Position numbers and translations under genes: made by a program. From assembly GCF_022346945.1 (NCBI RefSeq), contig NZ_JAKRNI010000013.1, positions 1-64,000 of the forward strand: DNA of 64,000 nucleotides, read 5' to 3'. This document shows positions 18,097 to 26,568 of this stretch, one piece after another. The DNA comes from Microbacterium sp. ACRRU (GTDB lineage: Bacteria; Actinomycetota; Actinomycetes; Actinomycetales; Microbacteriaceae). The notes below the pieces were generated by a model. The model saw only the letters and a program-made list of their open reading frames with translations. It searched no databases and was not told the DNA's origin. Position 1 is the first letter of the stretch, and each line of letters begins with the position of its first letter.

Positions 18097-18405
18097 GTGC
18101 CTAAGCCTTATCCGCGCGAGTTCCGGGACGACGTCGTGCGCGTCGCCAGGGGCCGTGAGCCCGGCGTGACCATCGAGCAGATCGCGACCGACTTCGGTGT
18201 CCACCCGATGACCCTCACGAAATGGCTGCGGCGCGCCGCCGTCGAAGAGAGCGCGAAGCCGGGCGTGACCCGCTCCGAAGGCGCAGAGCTGCGCGAGGCG
18301 CGGAAGCGGATCCGGCTGCTCGAGCAGGAGGTCGAGGTGCTGCGGCGGGCGGCGGCGTATCTGTCGCAGGCGAACCTGCCGGGAAAAGGCTCTACCCGCT
18401 CGTGA
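18097..18405 (+). CDS. IS3-family transposase OrfA (second element)
   Basis: This is a protein of about 102 residues with PKPYPREFRDDVVRVARGRE, IATDFGVHPMTLTKWLRRA (helix-turn-helix) and a Glu/Arg-rich coiled coil ending EVEVLRRAAAYLSQ. The GTG at 18097 follows GGAAGGA (18083-18089). The OrfA stop lies 15 bases after the slippery heptamer at 18381-18387. The function is binding of IS ends and, by frameshift, the N-terminal half of the OrfAB transposase. Confidence 0.85.
   Translation: MPKPYPREFRDDVVRVARGREPGVTIEQIATDFGVHPMTLTKWLRRAAVEESAKPGVTRSEGAELREARKRIRLLEQEVEVLRRAAAYLSQANLPGKGSTRS
18381..18387 (+). other. Programmed -1 frameshift site GGGAAAA
   Basis: In the OrfA frame this reads G GGA AAA, a canonical slippery heptamer. 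After a -1 shift the frame is AAA AGG CTC TAC, which continues as OrfB for 290 codons. Confidence 0.8.
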
Positions 18406-19262
18406 CCGAGCTCGCCGCTGACGGTGTTCCCGTCGCGGTGACGTGCCGGGTGCTCAAGCTCTCCCGCCAGCCCTACTACCGGTGGCTGGCGAACCCCATC
18501 ACCGATGCGGAACTCGTCGCCGCGTATCGCGCGAACGCGTTGTTCGACGCGCACCGCGACGACCCGGAGTTCGGCTACCGGTTCCTCCTCGACGAGGCCC
18601 GCGACGCGGGCGAGGGCATGGCAGAGCGGACGGCGTGGCGGATCTGCCGCGACAACGGCTGGTGGTCCGCGTTCGGGAAACGCCGCCGAGGGAAGGGACG
18701 ACGCCCCGGCCCACCCGTTCACGACGATCTCGTGCGTCGGGAGTTCACCGCCGACGCACCGAACCGGCTCTGGCTCAGCGACATCACGGAACACAAAACC
18801 GGTGAAGGCAAGCTCTACCTCTGCGCCATCAAGGACGTCTTCAGCAACCGGATCGTCGGGTACTCGATCAGCGACCGAATGAAGGCGCGTCTCGCCGTCG
18901 ATGCCGTGAACAGCGCCGTCGCCAGGCGCGGGAACGTCGCCGGTTGCGTGGTTCACACCGACAGAGGATCGCAGTTCCGCGCGAGGAAGATGGTCCGCGC
19001 CCTTCACCATCACGGGATGGTCGGATCGATGGGCCGAGTCGGCGCGGCGGGCGATAACGCGGCGATGGAATCGTTCTTCAGCCTGCTGCAGAAAAACGTC
19101 CTCAATCGGCGATCCTGGGACACCCGGGAGCAGCTCCGCATCGCGATCGTCACCTGGATCGAACGCACCTACCACCGGCGACGTCGACAGAAGCGGCTGC
19201 ACGGTTTGACCCCGGTCGAGTACGAAGCAATCATGAACACCGACGTCGCCCTCGCGGCGTAA
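18384..19262 (+). CDS. IS3-family transposase OrfB (second element)
   Basis: This DDE-type integrase-fold transposase is read from the frameshift. VTCRVLKLSRQPYYRWL and GYRFLLDEARDAG form the N-terminal part. The catalytic triad is visible in LWLSDITEH (first Asp), VVHTDRGSQF (second Asp) and NAAMESFFSLLQ (Glu), with the spacing usual for IS3-family elements. The end, YHRRRRQKRLHGLTPVEYE, is also typical. All three catalytic residues are intact, so the element could still move. Confidence 0.9.
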   Translation, partial: KRLYPLVTELAADGVPVAVTCRVLKLSRQPYYRWLANPITDAELVAAYRANALFDAHRDDPEFGYRFLLDEARDAGEGMAERTAWRICRDNGWWSAFGKRRRGKGRRPGPPVHDDLVRREFTADAPNRLWLSDITEHKTGEGKLYLCAIKDVFSNRIVGYSISDRMKARLAVDAVNSAVARRGNVAGCVVHTDRGSQFRARKMVRALHHHGMVGSMGRVGAAGDNAAMESFFSLLQKNVLNRRSWDTREQLRIAIVTWIERTYHRRRRQKRLHGLTPVEYEAIMNTDVALAA

Positions 19263-19271
19263 CTACAACCC

Positions 19272-19295
19272 GTCACCTATCCGTGCGGCAGACCC
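19272..19295 (-). repeat. Right inverted repeat of the IS (IRR)
   Basis: The minus strand starts GGGTCTGCCGCAC and ends TAGGTGAC, the imperfect partner of 18028-18051. Confidence 0.8.
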
Positions 19296-19310
19296 GAAGG
19301 ACTGACACCC

Positions 19311-19559
19311 ATGTGGCTCAGATTCCACAAGGTTACGGGCGAACGACTCGCGGTGAAGCGGATTCGCGGGTTCCTTGGGGACGCGCCACGTTACGCGCCC
19401 TTCCTTCGAAATGACGGTGGCCACCTTTGGGTCCCCATCGATCTCGATCCGCATCAGGCCGACGAAGCGCTGGTCGAAAGCGTTGTCGAGCAGGTTGTAG
19501 CGATCCTTGTGGAGGCACGCGCAGAGTCGGCTGAGCGCGAGCTGAAACAACCGACCTGA
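19311..19559 (+). CDS. Hypothetical protein, 82 residues
   Basis: This short open frame starts 15 bp after the IS end with MWLRFHKVTGERLAVKRI and includes GGHLWVPIDLDPHQADEAL and a helical, Glu/Ala-rich end. I do not recognise a family. No strong ribosome binding site is seen before the ATG. It may be an intact small gene of the ICE or the remainder of a gene cut by the IS. Codon choice is compatible with coding, but the call is uncertain. Confidence 0.4.
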   Translation: MWLRFHKVTGERLAVKRIRGFLGDAPRYAPFLRNDGGHLWVPIDLDPHQADEALVESVVEQVVAILVEARAESAERELKQPT

Positions 19560-19648
19560 CTCGGTTCCACCGCGAGGCTACGCACTACGTGCCGCGAGTC
19601 GATCCTCATGCAGCACGTCGCGTCCTGAGGATCACTCCACCATCGCAA

Positions 19649-20239
19649 TCAACGCTGGTGTCGCTCTTCTGGACGCCACACCCGATACACATCGGTGAGT
19701 GTTCGCGGCCCAGCATCTGCTCCCGTGCCCAGGGCCCGCGACGCGAGGACCGCAACAGTCTGGAAGGGGCTCACGGGCGGAGCGTCGGCCAGAATGATCA
19801 CCGGCTGATTCTGGAAGATGTACCCCTTCGCCCGAGAGCGCCCCGTCGCCCACTTGCCGTGGCCCGTTCGAACGACGGTTTCCCCGAGGTAGCGGCCGGC
19901 GCCATCGATCAGCCAGAGCGTCTCGGCTGAGAATCGCGCGTACCCGACCCCGCTTGGGTGATGGAACCACGTCGGCAACTCGGATGGGGGCTCCAGTTGA
20001 TCCACGCTGATTCGCGGGCCAGGCTGCCCCGGGCTCGGCGGGGCGTAGCCGGCACGCCAGGCGAGTCGTGGTGCCATCGACTCCCATAGGGAAATGAGGG
20101 AGTCGGCGGAGTACGTCAGATCCACGCCGATGGTTGCCGAGAAGTGATCGAGAGCGCGTTGCTGGTCTGCCAGGAGCACCTCGAGGAACTTGGCGGCCTC
20201 TGGCCTGCTCATGGCGACGAAGTCGGTATAGCCACGCAT
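19649..20239 (-). CDS. Probable immunity protein for the adjacent toxin
   Basis: This 196-residue soluble protein has no signal peptide or membrane segment. It includes AKFLEVLLADQQRALDHFSA, WFHHPSGVGYARFSAETLWLIDG and VIILADAPPVSPFQTVAVL. I recognise no named family. It starts 5 bp after the stop of the toxin gene, on the same strand, which is the usual position of the immunity gene in polymorphic toxin systems. The function is inferred from position only. A short cytosolic protein that binds and blocks the nuclease tip would fit. Confidence 0.55.
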   Translation of the reverse strand: MRGYTDFVAMSRPEAAKFLEVLLADQQRALDHFSATIGVDLTYSADSLISLWESMAPRLAWRAGYAPPSPGQPGPRISVDQLEPPSELPTWFHHPSGVGYARFSAETLWLIDGAGRYLGETVVRTGHGKWATGRSRAKGYIFQNQPVIILADAPPVSPFQTVAVLASRALGTGADAGPRTLTDVYRVWRPEERHQR

Positions 20240-20244
20240 TCTCG

Positions 20245-21912
20245 CTACCCTTCGGTGGGAAGGTGGATCGTGTACTTGATGCCCTTTTCATCGAGGAAGT
20301 CGAGAAGCGGCTTCGTCGGCCCCATCTTCTTGGTCACATCGCTAGCGAAGAAGTGCCAGTGGGCCTCGCGGATGGTGCCGTTCTCGATGAGATGGATGTC
20401 GGACTCGATCTGCTTGCGGAGCGCCGCTGTCAGTGAGACCCGACCCACCTTCGACTCATGTGCGACGCCGTCGACGAGCACGTCAATTCTGCGGGCGACC
20501 GCGTTGCAGACCTCGATGCAGCTGGCAGTCGGCAGCACGACTTGAAGATCCACGCCCGGCGTTGACGCGTCATATAGGTGCGCGACGTAGTCCTCGCCGT
20601 CCAAACCGGTAGCCATGAACCCGGGCTTCGGGCCCGCGAGCTTCACATGTCCCGGGCGCTCCATCGCAGCGGCGAGATCATCGAGACTGGTCTTGCCCAT
20701 CTGGAGGGTGACCATTGTCTCGTCGCTCACGCCCGCAGTGGTGAGATCATCAGACTTCTTGTTGACCAGTCTGACGACCGTTGCCTTGACATCGTCAGGG
20801 ACCCACTTGAGCGCGACCACAGCCGCGCCCGCGGCGACTGCAAGCGTCGGGACTCGATCCACGAACTTCGCGACCTTGCCGGCCACAGCCCCGGTGTCGC
20901 CCACGTAGGGGACCAGGCTGGATGCGCTCAACCCGGCGCCGACCCAGTCGGCATGGATCGCCGATCCGATCGTGTCGCGCACATCGGCGACGGTGCCGAT
21001 TGCGGTGCCGACAACGGGAACGAGGCTCGCTCCGCTCGAGGCAACGTTGCCGACGAGCCAAGGGAGCGTATCGCCCGGCGCTAGCTCACCAACGATCGCT
21101 CCTTGGGCAACCTCCCACGCGATCGTGGCGGGGTCGAGTTGCTCGTCCTTCCACAGCGGATCCAGGCCTCGGCTCTCAGCGTTGGCGACTTCAAACCCAT
21201 CCTTCAGGCCGTCGCCATCGCTATCGTCGTTCGCGGGATCGGTTCCCAGGATCTCGACTTCGCGATAGTCGTCAAGTTGGTCTTTGTCTGTGTCCGTGCT
21301 GAACGCATCGATGCTCAGATCGACCTCGGCCGCGTCTGAGAGTCCATCACCGTCGGTGTCGACGACTTCGGGATCGGAGATCGCCGCGAACTCGATGCTT
21401 CCGTCAGAAGCCTCGTCGGCCGGGCCCGCCTCCTGCGCGTCCGTGAGCCCGTCGCCATCCGTGTCGGGGCTCAACGGGTCAGTCCGATGGACGGCTCCTT
21501 GTCCGGTCAGCCAGCCAGAGACCTCGAGCATGTCCGCGAGGCCATCGTCGTCTGAGTCAGCCTTGGTCGGGTCGGAGACGCCAGCGTAGATAGTCTCTGC
21601 GCCGGGCTCCGAGACGACTTCCCCGGCTTCTTCCGCATCGGTGAGACCGTCGCCGTCCGTATCCGCCGCGTAGGGGTTGGTGGAGTACGTTCTGCCGTCC
21701 ACCGTCGTCCACCCGGACAACTCGACGAGGTCCGCCAACCCGTCCTGGTCGGAATCCGCGCGCGTCGTGTAGACGACGCCACCGACAACGAGCGCGACAA
21801 CTATCGAACCAGCGACCAGTCCCAGGGTTAGGAGACGACGCCCTCGCTTGGGGCGCTCGGTGGGCCTTGACGACGTGCTCGCATCTTCGCCGATCACACC
21901 GCTCGTGGTCAC
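20245..21912 (-). CDS. Polymorphic toxin: membrane anchor, thrombospondin type 3 repeats, restriction-endonuclease-fold tip
   Basis: This 555-residue protein starts with GTG. A basic N-terminus is followed by one membrane segment (LLTLGLVAGSIVVALVVGG, about 26-45). About seven acidic calcium-binding repeats then span roughly 52-230, for example DSDQDGLADLVE, DTDGDGLTDAEE, DTDGDGLSDAAE and DSDGDGLKDGFE. A hydrophobic, glycine-rich middle follows. The last 85 residues hold RRIDVLVDG, HESKVG, AALRKQIESD, AHWHFFAS and LLDFLDEKGI. This arrangement (Asp477, Glu486-x-Lys488, then WHFF and a late Gly-Ile strand) is that of PD-(D/E)XK-fold toxin tips. The protein probably sits on the cell surface and delivers a nuclease to competitors or plasmid-free neighbours; the delivery route is unknown. 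Confidence 0.7.
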   Translation of the reverse strand: MTTSGVIGEDASTSSRPTERPKRGRRLLTLGLVAGSIVVALVVGGVVYTTRADSDQDGLADLVELSGWTTVDGRTYSTNPYAADTDGDGLTDAEEAGEVVSEPGAETIYAGVSDPTKADSDDDGLADMLEVSGWLTGQGAVHRTDPLSPDTDGDGLTDAQEAGPADEASDGSIEFAAISDPEVVDTDGDGLSDAAEVDLSIDAFSTDTDKDQLDDYREVEILGTDPANDDSDGDGLKDGFEVANAESRGLDPLWKDEQLDPATIAWEVAQGAIVGELAPGDTLPWLVGNVASSGASLVPVVGTAIGTVADVRDTIGSAIHADWVGAGLSASSLVPYVGDTGAVAGKVAKFVDRVPTLAVAAGAAVVALKWVPDDVKATVVRLVNKKSDDLTTAGVSDETMVTLQMGKTSLDDLAAAMERPGHVKLAGPKPGFMATGLDGEDYVAHLYDASTPGVDLQVVLPTASCIEVCNAVARRIDVLVDGVAHESKVGRVSLTAALRKQIESDIHLIENGTIREAHWHFFASDVTKKMGPTKPLLDFLDEKGIKYTIHLPTEG

Positions 21913-22031
21913 ACGCTCGATTCTGTCCTACGCGACCGACAATGACGTGCCAGCCGAAGTCCACGGGCGCACCGCGCGCAGTCCCCAGCGCACGCGGGGA
22001 TCGCTCGACATCATTCGTCGCAGACGCGGCA

Positions 22032-22065
22032 GGGCGGGCAGGACTACTCTGACTCCTGCCCGCCC
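22032..22065 (-). terminator. Hairpin downstream of the transfer operon
   Basis: A perfect 12-bp stem (GGGCGGGCAGGA at 22032-22043 with its complement at 22054-22065) and a 10-base loop lie just beyond the ssb stop. There is no clear T-run, which is common for terminators in high-GC genomes. It separates the transfer operon from the toxin gene. Confidence 0.6.
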
Positions 22066-22078
22066 CTATTGCGATGGG

Positions 22079-22531
22079 TCAGCGGACAACCCCGGCGCCG
22101 GTGGACGAGACCGGCTCGGCTACCGGCCCCGTGGCGGTTCGATCCGCAGCGGGGCCGCTAGCTTTTGGGGCGCGGTCCACCGAGACGGTCGCGAACTTCA
22201 GCGATGCACCGATGTTGTCGGCGACGATGTCCCGCGTCTCGCGGGTGTTGCCGGTGTCCTTGTCGGTGTAGGTGCCGAAGCGCAGGTCGCCGGCGACGAT
22301 CACGCTGTCGCCCTTGCGGAGCGAGGTCGCGACGTTCCGCGACTGCTGGTTGAACACGACGACGCGGTGGAACACCGTGCCGACGTCCTCCCAGCGGTTC
22401 GTCGTCTCGTTGAGACGGCGGTCGTTGACGGCGACGGTGAAGCGGGCGTACTCGTTGCCCGCATCGCTGGCGCCGTGCTCGGGGTCACCCGTGAGGTTGC
22501 CCTCGATGGTGACCGGGATTCTCGTGGTCAT
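22079..22531 (-). CDS. ssb: Single-stranded DNA-binding protein
   Basis: This 150-residue protein has an OB fold: TRIPVTIEGNLTGDPEHG, NEYARFTVAVNDRRLN, VFHRVVVFNQQSRNVATSL, RKGDSVIVAGDLRFGTY and ETRDIVADNIGASLKF. The short tail lacks the acidic DDDIPF-type tip of chromosomal SSB. It is the last gene of the transfer operon and would coat the transferred strand. The ATG at 22531 is preceded by GGAAGGAA; its start lies inside the end of the DUF4913 gene, which indicates translational coupling. Confidence 0.9.
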   Translation of the reverse strand: MTTRIPVTIEGNLTGDPEHGASDAGNEYARFTVAVNDRRLNETTNRWEDVGTVFHRVVVFNQQSRNVATSLRKGDSVIVAGDLRFGTYTDKDTGNTRETRDIVADNIGASLKFATVSVDRAPKASGPAADRTATGPVAEPVSSTGAGVVR

Positions 22532-23048
22532 CGTTCTTCCTTCCGTTCCGAGACGCCGCGGCGCCTCCTCGGGCATGGGTCCGGTTGGCCCACGCGTCCC
22601 ATTCCTGCTCGTCGATGGCGTTCGCCCACGAGCGGGGCTTGCGGTAGTTGTGCCCGCGTGTGCATCCGCCGGCATACGCGTGGCGCAAGCGGGGCAGTGT
22701 CAGGCTGAGACGTTCGTGCCAGCCGATCGGCCCGAAGCCGGCATCCGATGCATCGAAGGCCACAGTGTGCGCGGTGTGGAGCGCGGACAGCTCCTCGACG
22801 AGGTCGCCGTGCCTGAACCAGCACACCGGCACGAGAGACTCCGAGATCTGGTACCTGACGGTGAACCACTCGACCCACGCACGCAGCGAGTCCCAGGCGG
22901 CGCGGGCATCGGCATCCTTGAGCGTCCGCCAGTCGACGACGTGCGCGCCGATCGGAGCAGAAGACCCGGCTCGCTCACCGGGATGGAAGTCGCTCAGCTG
23001 CTGGGCGAGCACGTCATCAAGGTCTGGGGGGTCGTCGTAGTCTGTCAT
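22485..23048 (-). CDS. DUF4913 domain protein
   Basis: This 187-residue protein starts with an acidic segment (TDYDDPPDLDDVLAQQLSDF). The domain follows: WDSLRAWVEWFTVRYQI, VPVCWFRHGDLVEELSALH, WHERLSLTLPRLRHAY and a Trp-rich end. DUF4913 occurs in actinobacterial plasmids and ICEs beside transfer genes; its function is unknown. It overlaps ssb by 47 bp and the HNH-like gene by 4 bp. A role with single-stranded DNA or mating-channel assembly is only a guess from position. Confidence 0.75.
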   Translation of the reverse strand: MTDYDDPPDLDDVLAQQLSDFHPGERAGSSAPIGAHVVDWRTLKDADARAAWDSLRAWVEWFTVRYQISESLVPVCWFRHGDLVEELSALHTAHTVAFDASDAGFGPIGWHERLSLTLPRLRHAYAGGCTRGHNYRKPRSWANAIDEQEWDAWANRTHARGGAAASRNGRKNDDHENPGHHRGQPHG

Positions 23049-23443
23049 GGCGCGGTTCCTTCGAGCGCATTGAGCTTGAGGCGGAGCGCTTCGAGCGCGA
23101 ACTCGGATGCCGCGCGACGCGCACGATGCCGAGAGAGAACGGCATCCCGGTCGAGCAGCCGATGAAGGAGCTCGTGGCAATACGGATGCAGCGGCACAAG
23201 GTCGCGGTCTGCCTCCTGCGCCACCCACCGGCCGTCGTCCGTCTGGCTGACTCCGGAGTAGTCGAGGTGGTGCAGCTCGAGCTCCTTCTTGGTGGCGCGC
23301 CGGCCGCATCCGGCGCAGACGAGGGGACGGGCGCACATCGCCTGGGTGTCGAACCATGCGTCGCGGCGGGCGAACCACGCTCGAGAGCGGAGGAAGAACG
23401 AGCGATAGGCCTTCGCATGAAGCGGCTTGCGTCGATTACTCAT
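23045..23443 (-). CDS. Small HNH-like zinc-finger protein
   Basis: In this 132-residue protein the basic start (SNRRKPLHAKAYRSFFLRSR) leads to CAGCGRR, LELHHLDYSG and HPYCHELLHRL. The CxxC and HH...HxxCH pattern is that of HNH-type nucleases with a structural zinc. It overlaps the coupling-protein gene and DUF4913 by 4 bp each, so it is part of the transfer operon. It might nick or process transferred DNA, but a purely structural role is possible. Confidence 0.6.
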   Translation of the reverse strand: MSNRRKPLHAKAYRSFFLRSRAWFARRDAWFDTQAMCARPLVCAGCGRRATKKELELHHLDYSGVSQTDDGRWVAQEADRDLVPLHPYCHELLHRLLDRDAVLSRHRARRAASEFALEALRLKLNALEGTAP

Positions 23444-25263
23444 TCCTCGTTCACCACCTCGACAGGCTCGGCGGCAGGCGGGGGAGTAGCCGGCGCGCTC
23501 CGCGCATCCTCGAAGGTGACACGCTGCTCCTGCTCGGTCTCGCGCTTTCCGGTCTGGATCGCGCGGGCGTCGCGCCGCGCGTCCCATCCGGCGAGGTCGA
23601 GCAGCACGCTGCGCCGGTTGCGATAGGCGAGCAGTCCGGCGGTCGGCGGCAGGCGGCGGATCTCGTCGACGGACATCAGGGGCCGCCGTTCGTGGTGTTC
23701 GCTCGTTGAATGCCCGACGTCGCGGGTCGACCAGGAGCGCTGTTCGCGGCGGGTGTCGCGGGTGCCGAGGAGCGACTCGATGTCTCGCAGGTGGTCAACG
23801 TGACTGGCTCCGCCGAGCAGAACCTTTGCGGTCGCGGCCGCCCAGATCGTATCTGCCTCCGCGCGCGACCAGGAAGTCTCGGCCTGAGAGAGCGCCTGCA
23901 GCACGATGAACGTGCAGATGCCGCGGCCACCGCCGTCGGCCATGATCCGCGGCAGGCTGCCCCACCGGAACATGTTCGCGATCTCGTCGAGGATGAGGCC
24001 GAGCGGATGGGCGAGCCGCGAGCCCGGCGATGCCAGTGCTCGGTTGCGGGCCACCTCGACGATGTCGTCGAGCACTGCGCCGAGCCATCCACCCATCGCC
24101 GATGCGCCGGATGACGAGCCGATCAGGTACAGCGTGTTGGCGGCGTCGAGGAACTGCGAGGGATCGAACACGGGATCGCCGGGTCGAGGCGACAGCGCCT
24201 CACGGATCTGTGGCACCGCGAGCGGTGCGACGGCGCCGCTGACGCCGAACCAGATGGAGGAGACGAGCTTCTCGTCGCCGGCGATCGTGGCGTCGAGGCT
24301 GTCTCCCCAGCCGGGGGCGCCGTCGGCCTTGAGGATCTCGACCGCGTCGCGCGTCTGCGCGGGGCTCGTACCCCAGTCGTAGAGTTCCGCGATCGTCATG
24401 CCGCCGACGGCGGCTGCGTGAAGGAGGCGACCGAGGACGACTCCGGATGCCTGAGCCCACTCGCCGTTGGTGTTCGACGAGCCGAGTGCCGTGCCGGTGA
24501 TGATTGCGTTGCCGCGCTGCATCGCGACGAGCGGATCCTCGCAGCCGACGATCGGCGAGATGCGCAGCGGATGCCGCACGCCCGAGAGTCCCTGCGGGTC
24601 GAACACGTGGACGTCACCGCGGGCCTGCCGCATCCGCATCGTCGCCGTGAGGTTGTCGTTCGTCGTTGACGTCGTGATGAGCGGACCCGACCAGTCGACG
24701 ATCGCCGAGATCAGCACGCGGTAGCCCTTGCCCGAGCGTGGCGGGCCCTCGAGCGCGACCGAGTCTTCGATCGAGACGTAGACGTCCTGACCGCGCGACT
24801 TTCCGACCCGCCAGCCGACATCGGTCGGCATGGGCTTGGACAGGTCCGGCCGCAGCTGCGCGGCGCGACGCAGGACCGCCTTCGCAGACAGGTGGTCGCG
24901 GATCTCACCTGAGGTCGCGAATCCGGGCCGCGTGCGCAGATCGGAGATGAATGCGCGGTCGGATTCGCGGTAACGGCGCACCGCGATCAGCACCCACACG
25001 GTGAGCGCGACGATGACGACGACCGCTGCGATGTCCACGATCCGGATCGCGACGACGGGCATCGCGCACCCGGCCGGCGGTACGTAGGCGGATGGATCGC
25101 CGGTGATCGCCAGGGCGAGGCCCGCGAAGAGGTGTTCCGGTGCCGGCCGGGCGCCGCACACGATCTGCGTGACGGACTCGGCGAGGAATCCGAACGCGAG
25201 TGACAGGATGACGGCCGCAGCGATGAGGACGGCGATCGCCTTTCCGAGCATGCTCTGGTTCAT
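23440..25263 (-). CDS. VirD4/TraG-like type IV coupling protein
   Basis: This 607-residue protein would link the relaxosome to the mating channel and pump DNA. Two N-terminal membrane segments (about 8-26 and 70-94) precede the ATPase domain. Walker A is LEGPPRSGKG (171-180) and Walker B is GLILDEIANMF. The segment between holds DVHVFDPQGL and GEWAQASGVVLGRLL, and a TraM-recognition-like domain with FIVLQALSQAETSW follows. The C-terminal tail is Glu/Pro-rich. Its ATG lies 12 bp after the ParA-like gene's stop, in the same operon. Confidence 0.85.
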   Translation of the reverse strand: MNQSMLGKAIAVLIAAAVILSLAFGFLAESVTQIVCGARPAPEHLFAGLALAITGDPSAYVPPAGCAMPVVAIRIVDIAAVVVIVALTVWVLIAVRRYRESDRAFISDLRTRPGFATSGEIRDHLSAKAVLRRAAQLRPDLSKPMPTDVGWRVGKSRGQDVYVSIEDSVALEGPPRSGKGYRVLISAIVDWSGPLITTSTTNDNLTATMRMRQARGDVHVFDPQGLSGVRHPLRISPIVGCEDPLVAMQRGNAIITGTALGSSNTNGEWAQASGVVLGRLLHAAAVGGMTIAELYDWGTSPAQTRDAVEILKADGAPGWGDSLDATIAGDEKLVSSIWFGVSGAVAPLAVPQIREALSPRPGDPVFDPSQFLDAANTLYLIGSSSGASAMGGWLGAVLDDIVEVARNRALASPGSRLAHPLGLILDEIANMFRWGSLPRIMADGGGRGICTFIVLQALSQAETSWSRAEADTIWAAATAKVLLGGASHVDHLRDIESLLGTRDTRREQRSWSTRDVGHSTSEHHERRPLMSVDEIRRLPPTAGLLAYRNRRSVLLDLAGWDARRDARAIQTGKRETEQEQRVTFEDARSAPATPPPAAEPVEVVNEE

Positions 25264-25275
25264 GATGCGCGCCTC

Positions 25276-26565
25276 CTACAGTCCTTCCGCGGTAGCGGCG
25301 GCCGCGGCGAACCAGGCGTCGCGCGTGCGAGAGCGTAGCTCGTCGAACCGGAGTGGTCCCGCCTTGAGCGCGGGATCGAAGGGGATGATGTGCACCGCGC
25401 GCACGTGATCGCGGAAGCCGTCGGCGATCTGCCTCGCCACCGAGGGAGCGGGCTCTGACTGCGTGACGATGACCACGGCGCGGGCGGCGAGGATGCTCGA
25501 ACGCTCGTCCCGCCCGCGCAGCGCATCGAGCAGCAACGCTGCCGACTCCGCCGACTCGGGAGTCGCCAGCGTCGGGATGACGAGCTGGTAGGAGTTGTCG
25601 ACCATGCGCAGCCAGCGCTCGGCCGACTCGTCGTTGCCCGAGTCGAAGACCACGAGGCGGTAGAACCGTGCGGCGACCTGCATCAGCAGGTCGAACTCGG
25701 CGGACGCGATCCTCTGGTCGGTGGCGAGCAGCTCAGGGTTGGAGCGGAGGACGTCGTAGCGGTCCGTGGCCTGGTGGTGCACGAACCGCGTGATGTCGGA
25801 GACGCCCGCGCCGATCTCAAGCAGGCGGGATGCCTCGGGAACAAGGTCGCGGAGCGTGGTGTCGTACATGCCCTGCTCGGTGCGCCAGCCCAGCGTTCCG
25901 CGGGTGTCGTTGTTGTCCCATGCGAGCACGTTGCCGCCGCCTTCGCGTGCGTACACCGCCGAGAGCATCGCGGTGGTCATCGTCTTGCCGACGCCGCCCT
26001 TGCCGTTCGCGATCGCGATGGTGCGGCAGCCGGCCCACTGCCTCGACACGACTGCGGTCCATTCGGCGCGCCGCCGCTCGGCTGCGGAGGGCTTGACGAT
26101 GATCCCGAGTCGTCGGGCAAACCCTCGCCAGCCGGTCGGCCGAGGGAGCGGCTCGGGTGCGGGGCTGAGGAAGGAGGGGCGGGCGGGCGACTCCGCAGCC
26201 GGCGCTTCAGCGGTGTCTGTCGCGGTCGGCTGCGGAGCCTGTTCGCTCACCTCCTCTCTATACGACTCGGTTCGCCGGGGCTGGTCACCCGGTGAGCCCG
26301 ATGCCGGCGCCGGGCTCTCGAGGTGGGTGAGGGCCCCGTCGGGCGTGACCAGCAGGCGGTGGTCGCCGCGGTCGCCCGACGTGACGAGTTCGAGCGTCGC
26401 GCCTGAGCGTCGCGCTTCGTCGGTCGCGCGGCGGACGATCGCGTGCCGCACGTCCTCATCGGCGACCGCGTGGATCGGCTCGGCGCGGCCGTCGAGTGTG
26501 ACGAAGGTGACGTGCGTGCCGGTCACGGTCGCATATGCGCGAGGGTGGCTGATGATCGTGCTCAT
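25276..26565 (-). CDS. ParA/MinD-like ATPase of the transfer operon
   Basis: In this 429-residue protein the first 170 residues are variable and Pro/Ala-rich. An ATPase core follows with the deviant Walker A IANGKGGVGKTMTT (186-199), LAWDNNDTRGTLGW and LVVFDSGNDES. It resembles ATPases of actinobacterial ICEs that sit between VirB4 and the coupling protein. A role in positioning the element or the mating channel is likely; no ParB partner or centromere-like repeats are seen. It lies 3 bp after the VirB4-like gene. Confidence 0.75.
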   Translation of the reverse strand: MSTIISHPRAYATVTGTHVTFVTLDGRAEPIHAVADEDVRHAIVRRATDEARRSGATLELVTSGDRGDHRLLVTPDGALTHLESPAPASGSPGDQPRRTESYREEVSEQAPQPTATDTAEAPAAESPARPSFLSPAPEPLPRPTGWRGFARRLGIIVKPSAAERRRAEWTAVVSRQWAGCRTIAIANGKGGVGKTMTTAMLSAVYAREGGGNVLAWDNNDTRGTLGWRTEQGMYDTTLRDLVPEASRLLEIGAGVSDITRFVHHQATDRYDVLRSNPELLATDQRIASAEFDLLMQVAARFYRLVVFDSGNDESAERWLRMVDNSYQLVIPTLATPESAESAALLLDALRGRDERSSILAARAVVIVTQSEPAPSVARQIADGFRDHVRAVHIIPFDPALKAGPLRFDELRSRTRDAWFAAAAATAEGL

Positions 26566-26568
26566 GGT

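Larger units (their letters stand above)
18028..19295 (+). mobile_element. IS3-family insertion sequence, complete, about 1268 bp
   Basis: The element has rightward OrfA and OrfB in overlapping frames, between imperfect inverted repeats of 24 bp (18028-18051 and 19272-19295, 20 of 24 positions matching). The flanking bases are GGCGGTG on the left and GAAGGAC on the right; no clear 3-5 bp target duplication is seen, which hints at a later deletion or recombination on one side. It differs in sequence from the IS3-type element at the left edge. Confidence 0.85.
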
